A stretch of 64,000 bases of DNA from DAOOKJ01 sp035385585 (GCA_035385585.1 DAOOKJ010000002.1:1-64000), one strand, 5' to 3'. Counted from the stretch's first letter, positions 7,234 through 16,564 are shown. Numbers and translations are program-made. Notes: a model not told the origin generated them from the sequence alone.

Positions 7234-8750
7234 AAAACAATGTTCAAAAAAAGTTTAAAATTAATTGGCAAAAGTTATTAGTGCCTGAGTTTAGAATTTA
7301 TGGCGTTTCTTTAAATGATTACGAAATTAAAATTTTCTGCTTTGATAAATCCTTAAATAAAATTTCTACTGTAAATAAATTTGTTTTGCCAGCAGGAATT
7401 ATTAAAGAAGGTATTCTTCAAAATCCCGAGGCTTTCAAATCTTTTTTTAGTTCGTTAAAGGAAAAACTATGGCGAAAAGAAAAAAATGTCTGGATAATCT
7501 TGTCATTACCTTCGGCAAATTTTTATATTAATTATTTTTCTTTGCCAGAATTAAGCGAAACTCAATTAAAGGACGCGGTAATTTTTAATGCTCAAATGGC
7601 AGCCCCTCTCCCCCTAGAAGAATCTTATTTTGATTGGGAAGATTGGGGACTATCGCAAAAAGAGTTTGAAAAAGAAATTTTTATCGCTTTGGGAATTAAA
7701 AAACAAATTGACCCCTATTGGGAAATCTTTAAAGATTTAGGTCTAAAGATAGTGGCTATTGAGCCTTATGCTTTGTCTTTAACCCGTTTCGTCTATAATT
7801 TTTTGGAACAAGAAGAACCGGTTTTAATTATTGATGTTAGAAATGATGGGATGGAGTTTGTAATTAGTGAAGGGAAGAAACTTATTTACTTTGATTACGA
7901 TTCCTGGCATGAAATTTTCGGCCAGAATATTCCTCAAAAAATTCTGCCTTCTCATTTAGAAAAACATCTTTTAAATGAAATCCCGATGATTTTAAACTTT
8001 TATTCTTTAAAAAGGCAAAAATCGTTAAAAAGATTTCTTCTTTTAAGCGAAAATGACCAATTATTGGTTTACTTTTACGATTGGCTAAACAAGAATTATG
8101 GCTTAAATCCCTTGGAATTTAATGTCCCTCCTTTTTTAAAGAACCTTAAAAGAGATTGGGCTGGAGTGGTCGGTTGTGCTTTACGGGGGTTGATTTCGCG
8201 GGGAAAAGACACTATTGTTTCCTTGGCGCCAATTCAAACCGAAGAGGATTATTATCAATCGCATTTAATAAGCACGGTTTCTTTATGGCTTAAAATTATT
8301 GTTACTGTTTTGGGGTGTTTTACTTTAGTTTATGGTCTTGTGGATTATGCTCTGTTTATTAGAACAGAAAAAAGGTTTGCGGCTGACGCCATAGCTGCGC
8401 TTAACCCAACTATTCTGCAAAAACAAGAACAACTGCAAAGATCAGCCGATGAATTCAATACTTTAGTCCGAAAGGCAGAAGCAATTAATACTTTTAAAAA
8501 AGATTTTGCTGCTATTTTGAATGAAATTAGTAACCAAACAAAAGATTCTATTACTTTAAAAAGGATTTTTATCACTGATAGCGGTACTTTTAACATTACT
8601 ATCACCGGAGAGGCAAAATCAAAAGAGGCCATTGTTAATTTTAAGCAGACATTGGAAGAAAAACGGATCCTACAAGATTCTTCTTTGCCGCTTGAAGCGA
8701 TGGTGGAAACTCCTCAGGGGGTTAGTTTCATTTTGAACGGAAAGTTATAA
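7230..8750 (+). CDS. pilM: PilM-PilN fusion, pilus alignment complex
   Basis: A 506-residue protein that joins two pilus assembly proteins usually encoded separately. Residues about 1-330 resemble the actin-like PilM fold (PilM_2; IILSLPSANFYINYFSLPEL, then IDVRNDGMEFVI). A basic cytosolic end precedes a single membrane helix (about 352-372, IIVTVLGCFTLVYGLVDYAL). Next come a coiled coil and a ferredoxin-like PilN domain (about 440-506). PilM normally binds the cytosolic tail of PilN, so the fusion fixes this contact. No PilO, PilP or PilQ follows, consistent with a single-membrane cell. A GC-rich repeat element ends the cluster. Confidence 0.8.
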   Translation: MKNNVQKKFKINWQKLLVPEFRIYGVSLNDYEIKIFCFDKSLNKISTVNKFVLPAGIIKEGILQNPEAFKSFFSSLKEKLWRKEKNVWIILSLPSANFYINYFSLPELSETQLKDAVIFNAQMAAPLPLEESYFDWEDWGLSQKEFEKEIFIALGIKKQIDPYWEIFKDLGLKIVAIEPYALSLTRFVYNFLEQEEPVLIIDVRNDGMEFVISEGKKLIYFDYDSWHEIFGQNIPQKILPSHLEKHLLNEIPMILNFYSLKRQKSLKRFLLLSENDQLLVYFYDWLNKNYGLNPLEFNVPPFLKNLKRDWAGVVGCALRGLISRGKDTIVSLAPIQTEEDYYQSHLISTVSLWLKIIVTVLGCFTLVYGLVDYALFIRTEKRFAADAIAALNPTILQKQEQLQRSADEFNTLVRKAEAINTFKKDFAAILNEISNQTKDSITLKRIFITDSGTFNITITGEAKSKEAIVNFKQTLEEKRILQDSSLPLEAMVETPQGVSFILNGKL

Positions 8751-8761
8751 CAAAGTCTACC

Positions 8762-8914
8762 CTCTCTGCCCCAATACTGCTTCGGCACCGGCTGTCGGCT
8801 CGCTCCAGCCGCTGAGCCGCAGCCTAAGCTCTCGGCCTGACGGCTCTTTCGCTTCGCTCAAGACCAAGCCCGTCAGGCCTGCGAGGTTTGCTTCAGCAGT
8901 ATTGGGGCAGAGAG
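8762..8914. repeat. MITE-like GC-rich element, family M, full copy 1
   Basis: A 153 bp GC-rich block in an AT-rich spacer, ending in perfect 19 bp inverted repeats (8762-8780 and 8896-8914; CTCTCTGCCCCAATACTGC). Its interior, read on the minus strand, matches the copy at 20298-20436 over the words CTTGAGCGAAG, TTAGGCTG, GGCTCAGCGGC and CCGACAGC. It carries no ORF. Internally deleted relatives occur at 14088, 25721 and 51277. It may also stop pilus transcription through its long hairpin. Confidence 0.75.
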
Positions 8915-8975
8915 AACAGCAATGAGACATTATTCTTAAGAGAGTATTTATTATATAGAGAATTTCTTATTTTTT

Positions 8976-10388
8976 ATGAAAATTACTTTTTTTGGCGGCA
9001 TAAATGAAATTGGCGGAAATAAGATTTTGATAGAGGAAAAAGGAACCTCTATTTTTTTAGATTTTGGCAAAAGTTATAAAGAATCCTCTCTCTACTTTGA
9101 AGAATTTGTCAGTCCAAGGGCAGTTCATGGAATCAAAGACTATTTAGCCTTAGATTTGATTCCTCAAAAACAGGGTATTTACCGCAAAGACCTAGTTGAA
9201 ATTTTAGAGAAAGAAAATTATGAAATATCCTCTTATGATAAGTTGTCCTTATCAGCAATTCTTCTTTCTCACCCCCATATGGACCACGCCGGCTATCTTT
9301 CTTTTATAGACGAAAAAATTCCTGTTTATTTAACCAAAAATAGTCTTTTGGTATTAGAAACTTTTAATATTATTAAACCATCTAATTTAGAAAATGAGAT
9401 TTTTGAAATCAGTTATCCTCATTATTTTGACTCAAAGAAAAGAAAAAAACAGAAAAGAAATTTTAAAGAAGTTTCAAATTTAAAAGGGTTTAGGATTAAT
9501 GATTTAGAGATAACCCCGATTGCGGTTGACCATTCTGCGCCAGGAGCAACAATGTTCTTGATTAAATCTAAAGATAAAAAAATCCTTTATTCCGGCGATT
9601 TTCGGCTTTCAGAAATAGATAAAGAGCATTTAGAAAAAATTACCAGTTATCTTAAAAAAGAAAAAATTGATTATTTTCTGTGCGAAGGAACAAGAATTAC
9701 AGAAGATAAAGTATTAAGAGAAAAAGAGGTTTATATTAAAGCCAAAGAAAGAATTTTAGATATTAAAGGACTGATAGTTGCTGATTATTCTTTAACAGAT
9801 ACTACTCGCTTTTTAACTTTACAAAACCTTGCCAAGTCAATAAATAGAAAAATTGCCTTGCCATTTAACTATTTTGGCTATTTGATTTTCCTTAAAGAGA
9901 AAGGGTTCAACATTGATATTTCAAAAAATGTTATTTTATATGGTAAGAAAAAATCAAAATTAAAAAAATGGGAAAAAAATTTAATTAAAAAATATCCTTT
10001 TGTTGAGGCGGATGAAATTCAAAAAAATCAAAAAGATTATTTTGTTATCCTGAATTTTTATCAAATTCAGGAATTAATTGATTTAAAGCCAGATGAAAAT
10101 TCTTATTTTTTAAGAGCCATTACTGAACCTCATTCAGAAGAAATGGAAATTTCTGAAGCAAGATTTGTTAATTGGATTAAGCATTTTGAAATGCAGGGCT
10201 TAACAGAGGAAGGGAAATTTGAAAGAGCGCATATTTCTGGTCATATCTCCGGCAAAGAATTAAAAGATTTTATTTCAAAAATTCAGCCCCATTTTATTAT
10301 TCCTATTCATACCGAGCAACCGCAAGAATTCAAAAAAATTTATAAAAATGTTTTGATAGTGAAGAAAGGAGAAACAATTACCATATAA
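8976..10388 (+). CDS. RNase J-like metallo-beta-lactamase-fold ribonuclease
   Basis: A 470-residue MBL-fold protein with beta-CASP-type features. It has the zinc motif HPHMDHAG from residue 99, a further metal region AVDHSAPGA and YSGDFR, and a C-terminal SGHISGKELKDFISKIQP...PIHTE segment equivalent to the RNase J/CPSF motif SGHA...PVHGE. RNase J enzymes degrade or mature RNA from 5' ends or internally. It is shorter than canonical RNase J (about 550 residues) and lacks the C-terminal dimer domain, so a divergent RNase J or another MBL nuclease is possible. ATG 8976 has no Shine-Dalgarno. FolD follows 3 nt later. Confidence 0.8.
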   Translation: MKITFFGGINEIGGNKILIEEKGTSIFLDFGKSYKESSLYFEEFVSPRAVHGIKDYLALDLIPQKQGIYRKDLVEILEKENYEISSYDKLSLSAILLSHPHMDHAGYLSFIDEKIPVYLTKNSLLVLETFNIIKPSNLENEIFEISYPHYFDSKKRKKQKRNFKEVSNLKGFRINDLEITPIAVDHSAPGATMFLIKSKDKKILYSGDFRLSEIDKEHLEKITSYLKKEKIDYFLCEGTRITEDKVLREKEVYIKAKERILDIKGLIVADYSLTDTTRFLTLQNLAKSINRKIALPFNYFGYLIFLKEKGFNIDISKNVILYGKKKSKLKKWEKNLIKKYPFVEADEIQKNQKDYFVILNFYQIQELIDLKPDENSYFLRAITEPHSEEMEISEARFVNWIKHFEMQGLTEEGKFERAHISGHISGKELKDFISKIQPHFIIPIHTEQPQEFKKIYKNVLIVKKGETITI

Positions 10389-10391
10389 CTT

Positions 10392-11222
10392 ATGATTATC
10401 GATGGTAAACAACTCGCCTCTGAAATAATAGAGGAATTGAAACAAGAAAGAAAAAAAATCGCTAAAAAGATTCGTTTGGCGGTTGTTTTAGTTGGCAATG
10501 ATTCTGCTTCTCTATCTTTCATTAAACAAAAAGAAAAAATTTGCCAAGAATTAGAAATCGATTTTCGTTTGTATCAATATCCTTTAGATATAAAAACAAA
10601 AGAATTAAGGCAAAAAATTTCTCAAATTTGCCGCAATAATTATAATCGGGGAGTAGTAGTTCAATTACCTTTGCCAAAACAAATTAAAAGCCAGTCAGTT
10701 CTTAATGCGGTTTTGCCGCTAAAAGATTGTGATTGTTTATCAGAAAAGAATTTAGGTCAATTTTATACTTTTAGAAGCAAGATTTTACCACCGACAGTTG
10801 CGGCTATAAAATTTATTTTAGAAAAATACCAAATTTTAGTTAGAGGAGAAAATGTTTTAGTGATTGGTCGGGGGCAATTGGTTGGCAAGCCCGCCGCTTT
10901 ATGGTTTATAAATGAAGGAGCAACTGTTTTAGTTTCAAATAGCAAAACAAAAGACTTAAAAGAATTATTAAAATGGGCGGATATCATTGTTTCTTCTGCT
11001 GGGGTGCCAAATTTAATTAATGGCGACGATATAAAAGAGGGGGCAGTAGTAATTGATGCTGCAGTTGTCTCAGAAGCCGGGCAATTAAAGGGTGATTGCA
11101 ATTTTAATTCAGTTAAAGAAAAAACCAAAATTATTACCCCAGTACCGGGAGGAATCGGCCCCTTGACAGTTGCCTTTTTATTTAAAAATTTGCTGACATT
11201 GACCAAACTTCAAAAGAAATAG
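10392..11222 (+). CDS. folD: Bifunctional methylenetetrahydrofolate dehydrogenase/cyclohydrolase FolD
   Basis: Interconverts 5,10-methylene-THF, methenyl-THF and 10-formyl-THF in one-carbon metabolism. The 276 residues show the two FolD signatures, GVVVQLPLP and PVPGGIGPLTVAFL, plus the Rossmann motif VIGRGQLVGKPAA for NADP binding and the catalytic Lys region SFIKQKEK. It is slightly shorter than E. coli FolD (288). It lies 3 nt after the RNase J-like gene and is probably co-transcribed. Confidence 0.95.
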   Translation: MIIDGKQLASEIIEELKQERKKIAKKIRLAVVLVGNDSASLSFIKQKEKICQELEIDFRLYQYPLDIKTKELRQKISQICRNNYNRGVVVQLPLPKQIKSQSVLNAVLPLKDCDCLSEKNLGQFYTFRSKILPPTVAAIKFILEKYQILVRGENVLVIGRGQLVGKPAALWFINEGATVLVSNSKTKDLKELLKWADIIVSSAGVPNLINGDDIKEGAVVIDAAVVSEAGQLKGDCNFNSVKEKTKIITPVPGGIGPLTVAFLFKNLLTLTKLQKK

Positions 11223-11228
11223 TATAAT
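11199..11228 (+). promoter_or_regulatory. Sigma70-type promoter for the amidohydrolase-like gene
   Basis: TTGACC (11199-11204), 18 bp spacer, TATAAT (11223-11228). It overlaps the end of folD and precedes the start at 11280. Confidence 0.6.
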
Positions 11229-11279
11229 GTCTGTATCCTGTATCTTTTATTTATTATTTTTTATTTTTGATTTATTATT

Positions 11280-12845
11280 ATGTTTGATATTTTAATTAAA
11301 AAAGGATTGGTTTTTGACGGTTTGGCTAATGAGCCGAAAATTTTAGATTTAGCCATTAAAGATGGAAAAATCTCTAAAATTGGTAATCTTAAAAACGAAA
11401 AAGCAAAAACAGAAATTAATGCTGAGGGTTTTTATGTTTGCCCTGGTTTTTTAGAAATTAACTCTCTTGCCGATAGGGATTTTAGTGTTTTTTTAAAGCC
11501 AGCGGCAGAAAATTATCTTCTTCAGGGGGTAACAACGGTAATTGGCGGAGCGGGTGGCGCCTCGCTTTATCCATTAATTAGCGGTTCTTTAGAATCTTTA
11601 AACAAATGGCTTGATTATCAGCAAATTAACATAAAATGGCAAAGAATAGGTGATTTTTTTGCTATTTTAGAAAAAAGAGGATTAGGAGTAAATTTTGGTA
11701 GTTTAATTAGTTGGGCAACCATAAGGAGTGATTTTACAAAGCGAGAATTCAGAACTTTATCAAAAGAAGAAAAAGAAAAATTAAAGTTTATTGTAGAAGA
11801 GAGTTTAAAAGAGGGAGCTTTGGGAATAGCTTTTGCTTTAGGGTCAGAAGAAGAAAGAGCAGTAGGAATAGAAGAGATTTTAGAAATTGGAGAAATCGTG
11901 AAAAAATTTAAGGGTTATTTAGGGTTTAGCCTAAGAGATGAATCGGATGGTTTTTTGTCAAGCACAAGAGAAGTTTGTGAAGTTTCAATTAGGGGAAAAT
12001 TGCCTATTGAAATATACCAATTAAAGGTTTTAGGAGAAAATAACCATAAATTCTTTAAAGATGCCCTAAAGTTTATTGAAGACGCTAATAAAAAAGAAGA
12101 ATTAATAAATTTTGACCTTTCACCTTATGAGAGTACTGTTTTACCGCTGATGTCGTATCTTCCTGATTGGGCGGCAGTTGGAGGTTGGCCGGTTTTTTTA
12201 AAAAATATTCGGGAAGAGATTATATACAAAAAATTAATTCAGGATTTAAAAAGAAAAAGAAATCTTATCAGTAATTTAATTGTAACCAGTTCTGAAAATG
12301 AACCATTTTTTGTCGCTAAAAGTTTAAAAGAATTAGCCAAAGGATTTAATTTGACACCCGAGGAAACCCTGCTAAAAATTTTAGAAATAAATAACGGTCG
12401 GGTTTTTGTTTTTTCCAAAAATCTTTCTCCGGAAAATGTCAAAATGGGAATTGCTTCAGAATTTTCCTTTGTTTCAGCGGAAAGCGGGTTCTACAATAAA
12501 GAAGAAAAATCTCAATCATTAATTCATCCCAAGTCCTTTGATACTTTCATAAGATTTCTAAATGACTGGTCATTGAAAAATAAAATTCTTCCTTTAGAAC
12601 AGGCAATTTACAAAATTACTGGTAAAGTAGCAAAAAAAATTGGTCTAAACAACAGAGGGTTTATAAAAGAAAATAATTGGGCTGATGTCATTATTCTGTC
12701 GCCGGAAAAATTAAACTCTCTGGCAACTTATAAAAATCCTTATCTTTCTCCCGCAGGAATTGGAACTGTTATTATTAATGGAAAAATTGCTTATAATAAA
12801 GGGATTATTAGCGAAGAGAGAGTCGGAAAAATTATAAGGCGCTAA
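11280..12845 (+). CDS. Degenerate amidohydrolase (D-aminoacylase-like), probably not metal-dependent
   Basis: A 521-residue protein with the overall layout of N-acyl-D-amino-acid deacylases: N-terminal beta-sandwich, TIM-barrel, then a conserved C-terminal NRGFIKENNWADVIIL and HPKSFDTFIRFL. The metal ligands are gone. The expected HxH after PGF is N61-S-L63; the HxRxE motif reads SLRDES; the SHHK segment reads YQLK; the catalytic Asp region reads SAESG. It is therefore probably catalytically inactive toward the usual substrates, or has been repurposed. It has its own promoter at 11199. Confidence 0.75.
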   Translation: MFDILIKKGLVFDGLANEPKILDLAIKDGKISKIGNLKNEKAKTEINAEGFYVCPGFLEINSLADRDFSVFLKPAAENYLLQGVTTVIGGAGGASLYPLISGSLESLNKWLDYQQINIKWQRIGDFFAILEKRGLGVNFGSLISWATIRSDFTKREFRTLSKEEKEKLKFIVEESLKEGALGIAFALGSEEERAVGIEEILEIGEIVKKFKGYLGFSLRDESDGFLSSTREVCEVSIRGKLPIEIYQLKVLGENNHKFFKDALKFIEDANKKEELINFDLSPYESTVLPLMSYLPDWAAVGGWPVFLKNIREEIIYKKLIQDLKRKRNLISNLIVTSSENEPFFVAKSLKELAKGFNLTPEETLLKILEINNGRVFVFSKNLSPENVKMGIASEFSFVSAESGFYNKEEKSQSLIHPKSFDTFIRFLNDWSLKNKILPLEQAIYKITGKVAKKIGLNNRGFIKENNWADVIILSPEKLNSLATYKNPYLSPAGIGTVIINGKIAYNKGIISEERVGKIIRR

Positions 12846-12879
12846 CTTTATACCTAACAATCTTTTTTTAGGTGAGGGG

Positions 12880-12908
12880 TTGATTTTTGCCCTTTATATT
12901 GATATAAT
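12880..12908 (+). promoter_or_regulatory. Sigma70-type promoter upstream of mreB
   Basis: TTGATT (12880-12885), 17 bp spacer, TATAAT (12903-12908). A second TATAAG-like box follows at about 12916. The transcript leader would contain palindrome P copy 2. Confidence 0.65.
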
Positions 12909-12975
12909 GTGTTGATATAAGGTGTAGCAATTAGCCGCATTGAATTTTAAATAAATTTAAATTTTGAGTTTCTTG

Positions 12976-13025
12976 TCCGCCCAAACCCCGCCTTTTTTGA
13001 AAGAAGAGCGGGATTTGGACGGGTG
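12976..13025. repeat. Palindromic repeat family P, copy 2
   Basis: The arms TCCGCCCAAACCCCGCC and AGCGGGATTTGGACGGG pair around a TTTTTTGAAAGA centre. It ends 29 nt before the mreB start, exactly as copy 1 does before its pilin gene, and shares the downstream spacer words AAACTTTTGA and TTTTGAATT. Confidence 0.75.
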
Positions 13026-13054
13026 AAACTTTTGACTTTTGAATTATTATTAAT

Positions 13055-14062
13055 ATGTTAGTCCGTCATTTGGGCATAGATTTGGGTACTGTCAATACTT
13101 TAGTTTTTATTCCAAAAAAGGGCGTCGTAACAAACGAGCCCTCAATTGTTGCTATTACCATTGATGACAACAAAGTTTTAGCGATTGGCTCAGAAGCCAG
13201 AGAAATGTTAGGTAGAACTCCAGAAATAATTAAAACTTATAAACCGTTAAAAGACGGCGTAATAGCCGATTACCGAGTTACTCAGGCAATGCTTAAATAT
13301 TTTATTGATAAAGCATTGGGACCATGGCGTTTAGTTAAGCCTGATGTAGTAATATCGGTGCCGGCAGGAATTACCTCAACAGAACAAAGAGCAGTAATTG
13401 AAGCAGCCCGAGAGGCTGGCGCAAAAGAGGCTTATGTAGTAAGAGAACCAATTTTGGCCGCTTTAGGTGCTGAAGTGCCAATAAATTCTCCTCAGGGAAA
13501 TATGATTGTCAACATCGGTGGCGGGACAACAGAGGTAGCAGTAATTTCTTTGGGAGGAATTGTTAGTTGGTTTTCAGTAAGAGTAGGAGGTATTAAAATG
13601 GATGAAGCAATTGCCGATTATATAAAGAAAAAATACAATTTAGCAGTTGGAGAAAGGACGGCTGAGAATATAAAAATAGAAATCGGCACTGCTTTACCTT
13701 TAAAACAAAAACAGGAAATAGAAATTAGAGGATTAGATTTAGGGGAAGGTTTACCAAAAAATATTATTATGAATTCAAATGAAATTGTTGAGGCAATTCA
13801 AACACCGCTTCAGGAAATTATCAAAGCAGTAAAATATGTTTTAGCCGAAACCCCTCCAGAATTAGCGGCTGATATTATGGAAAAAGGAATGTTTATTTCT
13901 GGCGGCGGCGCTCTTTTAAAGAATATCGATGCTTTAATTACTAAAGTCACAGGAGTGCCAAGTTATATTGCTGAAGAGCCTCTTTTCTGCGTTGCTAAAG
14001 GAACAGGGGTAATTTTAGATAATTTAGAACTTTATAAAAGAAGCATTACCACTTATCGATAA
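13055..14062 (+). CDS. mreB: Rod-shape protein MreB (paralog 1)
   Basis: Bacterial actin that forms membrane-bound filaments and positions the elongation wall-synthesis machinery. The 335 residues show phosphate-1 motif GIDLGTVNTLVF, phosphate-2 NIGGGTTEVAVISLGG and the adenosine motif ISGGGALLKNIDAL. A second mreB lies at 17844 next to mreC/mreD; this copy stands alone with its own promoter. Compared with typical MreB (about 340) it is full length. The start ATG 13055 follows palindrome P with no Shine-Dalgarno. Confidence 0.95.
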   Translation: MLVRHLGIDLGTVNTLVFIPKKGVVTNEPSIVAITIDDNKVLAIGSEAREMLGRTPEIIKTYKPLKDGVIADYRVTQAMLKYFIDKALGPWRLVKPDVVISVPAGITSTEQRAVIEAAREAGAKEAYVVREPILAALGAEVPINSPQGNMIVNIGGGTTEVAVISLGGIVSWFSVRVGGIKMDEAIADYIKKKYNLAVGERTAENIKIEIGTALPLKQKQEIEIRGLDLGEGLPKNIIMNSNEIVEAIQTPLQEIIKAVKYVLAETPPELAADIMEKGMFISGGGALLKNIDALITKVTGVPSYIAEEPLFCVAKGTGVILDNLELYKRSITTYR

Positions 14063-14087
14063 GTTAATTCTTTTGTTAAGTCTTTTA

Positions 14088-14123
14088 TCTGCTCTAATAT
14101 TGCTTCAGCAGTATTTGAGCAGA
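14088..14123. repeat. Family M solo hairpin (internally deleted copy)
   Basis: TCTGCTCTAATATTGC (14088-14103) and GCAGTATTTGAGCAGA (14108-14123) form a 16 bp stem with two mismatches and a TTCA loop. They match the termini of the full element at 8762, so this is the element reduced to its ends. Confidence 0.7.
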
Positions 14124-14165
14124 CCCTAAAACAAAGGTAAAAATTCACTTTTTTCCTTGCAATCT

Positions 14166-15140
14166 ATGATATTTCCTAATGAAAGGATTAAAAAGTTTTT
14201 AGAAAGCCTTCTTGAACATAAAGAATCACAAATTCAGAGTATGCTTTTTTGGGGAGAAAAAGGGACAGGAAAAATGACTACTGCTTTAAATTTCGCAAAC
14301 TCTTTATTATGCTTAAATCAAAAAAAATGGGAAGGTTGCGGAAATTGTGTAAGTTGTCAATTACTAAAAAAAGGTCTTCATCCGGATTTAAGAATTATTG
14401 ATACTTTAAAAGATACTATTTCGATTGATGAGATAAAAGGAAAAGAGATAGAAAATAAAGAAGGACTAATTCAATTCTTATCTTTTTATCCTCAAGTTTC
14501 CCCATTTAGAATTGTAATCATAAATGAGGCAGAAAAACTTTCTTTAGATGCCCAAAATGCTTTTTTAAAAACTTTAGAAGAACCGCCACCTCATTCAATT
14601 ATTATTTTAACCTCTAATGAGCCAGATAAATTGCTTCCCACGGTTTATTCCCGGCTTTTGACTTTAAGGTTTAATCGTTTGCCGAAAGAAAAACTTAAAA
14701 AATATCTTGCTAAAGAATATTCCCTAGAGGAAAAAGTGGCAGAAAAAATTGCTCTTCAAAGTAATGGAAAAATTGGATTGGCAATTAAACTTTTAGATAA
14801 AGAATTTGTTCAAAAGAGAAGTAGATTATGGCAGGAATTTTTAGAGATGATAAAAAATAATTTTATTTTTCGCTCCTTGTATTTAGAAAATAAATTGAAA
14901 TTCATTAAAAAACAGCAAGAAGTTCAAAATGGAGAGGGTAAAGATACCTCTCAAATAAAAGAAATGATTAGTATTTGGTTAGAAAATTTAGAACACGAAA
15001 TTAGAGAAGAAAAAGATTTGTCATTAACGCAAGAAAAGAAAATAAATTTGGCAAAAGAACTATTAAATGCTTATAACCTAATTAGTTTTTCTAATATTAA
15101 TATTCAACTTCTTTTAGAAAATATATTTTTAACAGTTTAG
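14166..15140 (+). CDS. holB: DNA polymerase III delta-prime subunit
   Basis: Clamp-loader subunit that, with gamma/tau and delta, loads the beta clamp. It shows an AAA+ Walker A-like GEKGTGKMTT, a zinc module (C..CGNCVSC), sensor region LKTLEEPPPHSIIILTSNE and arginine segment TVYSRLLTLRF. The frame is open from TTG 14157, but ATG 14166 (MIFPNERIKKFL) gives the normal delta-prime start and is chosen. Length 324. It shares the AAA+ clamp-loader fold with dnaX at 30917. It lies upstream of frr. Confidence 0.85.
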   Translation: MIFPNERIKKFLESLLEHKESQIQSMLFWGEKGTGKMTTALNFANSLLCLNQKKWEGCGNCVSCQLLKKGLHPDLRIIDTLKDTISIDEIKGKEIENKEGLIQFLSFYPQVSPFRIVIINEAEKLSLDAQNAFLKTLEEPPPHSIIILTSNEPDKLLPTVYSRLLTLRFNRLPKEKLKKYLAKEYSLEEKVAEKIALQSNGKIGLAIKLLDKEFVQKRSRLWQEFLEMIKNNFIFRSLYLENKLKFIKKQQEVQNGEGKDTSQIKEMISIWLENLEHEIREEKDLSLTQEKKINLAKELLNAYNLISFSNINIQLLLENIFLTV

Positions 15141-15184
15141 AATGTCTTTGTTGGGACAGACATCCATAATACTTAGTTAATTCA

Positions 15185-15742
15185 ATGTCTTCTGAAATCA
15201 CAAAAAATTTAGAAAAAGCAGCCCAAGAAATAACTGAGTCATTTCACTCAGAGATTTTGAGTTTAAGAACTTCGCGGCCATCTCCTTCTTTGGTAGAAAA
15301 TATTTCAGTTGAATCTTACGGAAATTTTTTGCCCTTAAAACACCTTGCTTCAATTTCCATTATGCCGCCAAATATTATTTCTATTGAACCGTGGGACAAA
15401 TCGCTTTTAAATAATATCAAGAAAGCAATTGAGGCTTCTAATTTAGGTTTAACGCCGCAATTAGAAGCGAATCAACTGCGGCTTTACCTTCCACCTTTAA
15501 CTAAAGAGCGAAAGGAAGAATTAATCAAAATATTAAATCTTAAAAAAGAGGATTTTAGAATTAAACTGCGTCAGTTAAGGGAAGAGACCCTGCAGAATAT
15601 TAAAGAACTATTTGAGAAAAAAGAGATTAGCGAAGATGAAAAATTTAGACTCAAAGACGAAATTCAAAAAATTATAGATAAAAGCAATGAAAAATTAGAT
15701 GAATACGAAACAAATAAGAAAAAAGAAATAGAAGAAGGATAA
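15185..15742 (+). CDS. frr: Ribosome recycling factor
   Basis: Splits post-termination ribosomes together with EF-G. The 185 residues give the three-helix bundle plus beta-domain arrangement: SLRTSRPSPSLVENISVESYG, then the PWDKSLLNNIKKAI and PPLTKERKEELIKIL signatures. Length is normal. It is followed at 1 nt by the M50 protease gene, so the two are probably co-transcribed. Confidence 0.95.
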   Translation: MSSEITKNLEKAAQEITESFHSEILSLRTSRPSPSLVENISVESYGNFLPLKHLASISIMPPNIISIEPWDKSLLNNIKKAIEASNLGLTPQLEANQLRLYLPPLTKERKEELIKILNLKKEDFRIKLRQLREETLQNIKELFEKKEISEDEKFRLKDEIQKIIDKSNEKLDEYETNKKKEIEEG

Positions 15743-15743
15743 T

Positions 15744-16547
15744 ATGATTGGCTTTATTTTGGCATTAATATCTTTAAGTCTTACACTTATTATTCACGAA
15801 TGGGGGCATTTTTTATTCGCCAGAAAATTTAAAGTTAGGGTTGACGAGTTTGGAATTGGATACCCGCCACGGCTTTTTAGTGTTAAAAAAAATGGGGTAG
15901 TTTACTCAATAAATGCCATCCCTTTTGGGGCTTTAACTGCTATTTACGAGGGAGACAAAAACAATCCGGAAAAAGATAGTTTTCACGCCCAATCGTTCTG
16001 GAAAAAGTTTTTGATTCTTTTTGCCGGCCCTTTATTTAATTTTCTGTTAGCCTATTTTATTTTTATTCTCCTTTTTACCATTGGTATGCCGCAAATTTTA
16101 ATTCCCGAATCTTTTGGACAAATTAGTTTGAAGGTTCCATTTTATTTAGCACCGATTAAAGCGCTGGAGTTTTTAGGAACTCTTTTGAAAGAAACGTTTA
16201 TTGGTTTTGGAAGATTATTGGTTAATTTTTTTTTGAGATTAGATATCAGTGAACTTGTTGGCCCCGTAGGAATAATGGCTATATCTAGTAAGGCTTTTGA
16301 GATAAATATTAGTTACGGCCTATATATTTTAGGACTTATTTCCTTTGGCTTTGCGACCTTTAACTGGCTGCCAATTCCGGCGCTTGACGGTGGCAGAATC
16401 CTTTTTTTATTAATAGGAAAAATACGGAAAAAAGAAGTAAGCCAGGCGACGGAAAATGCTATTAATAACTTTGTTTTTGTAATGCTTTTAATTTTAATGC
16501 TTTTTGTCACTGTCAAAGATGTCAAATTATTTATCTTAAAAAGTTAA
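15744..16547 (+). CDS. Site-2 protease (M50, RseP/SpoIVFB-like), compact
   Basis: Intramembrane zinc metalloprotease of 267 residues. The metal motif HEWGH is at residues 18-22 in the first membrane helix, and the second ligand motif LDGGR is near residue 213. About four to five membrane helices are visible. Canonical RseP is about 450 residues with two PDZ domains between the catalytic helices; here the insert is too short for a PDZ domain, so substrate gating must differ. The family cleaves anti-sigma factors or signal-peptide remnants; the substrate here is unknown. It sits in a frr-proS neighbourhood, as often seen for rseP. Confidence 0.9.
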   Translation: MIGFILALISLSLTLIIHEWGHFLFARKFKVRVDEFGIGYPPRLFSVKKNGVVYSINAIPFGALTAIYEGDKNNPEKDSFHAQSFWKKFLILFAGPLFNFLLAYFIFILLFTIGMPQILIPESFGQISLKVPFYLAPIKALEFLGTLLKETFIGFGRLLVNFFLRLDISELVGPVGIMAISSKAFEINISYGLYILGLISFGFATFNWLPIPALDGGRILFLLIGKIRKKEVSQATENAINNFVFVMLLILMLFVTVKDVKLFILKS

Positions 16548-16564
16548 GAGATTTATTTTTTAAA

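Noticed and set aside
10763..11206. 147-codon open frame on the minus strand inside folD
   Set aside because: Lies antisense to a clear folD frame, has no motif and follows from the codon pattern of folD.
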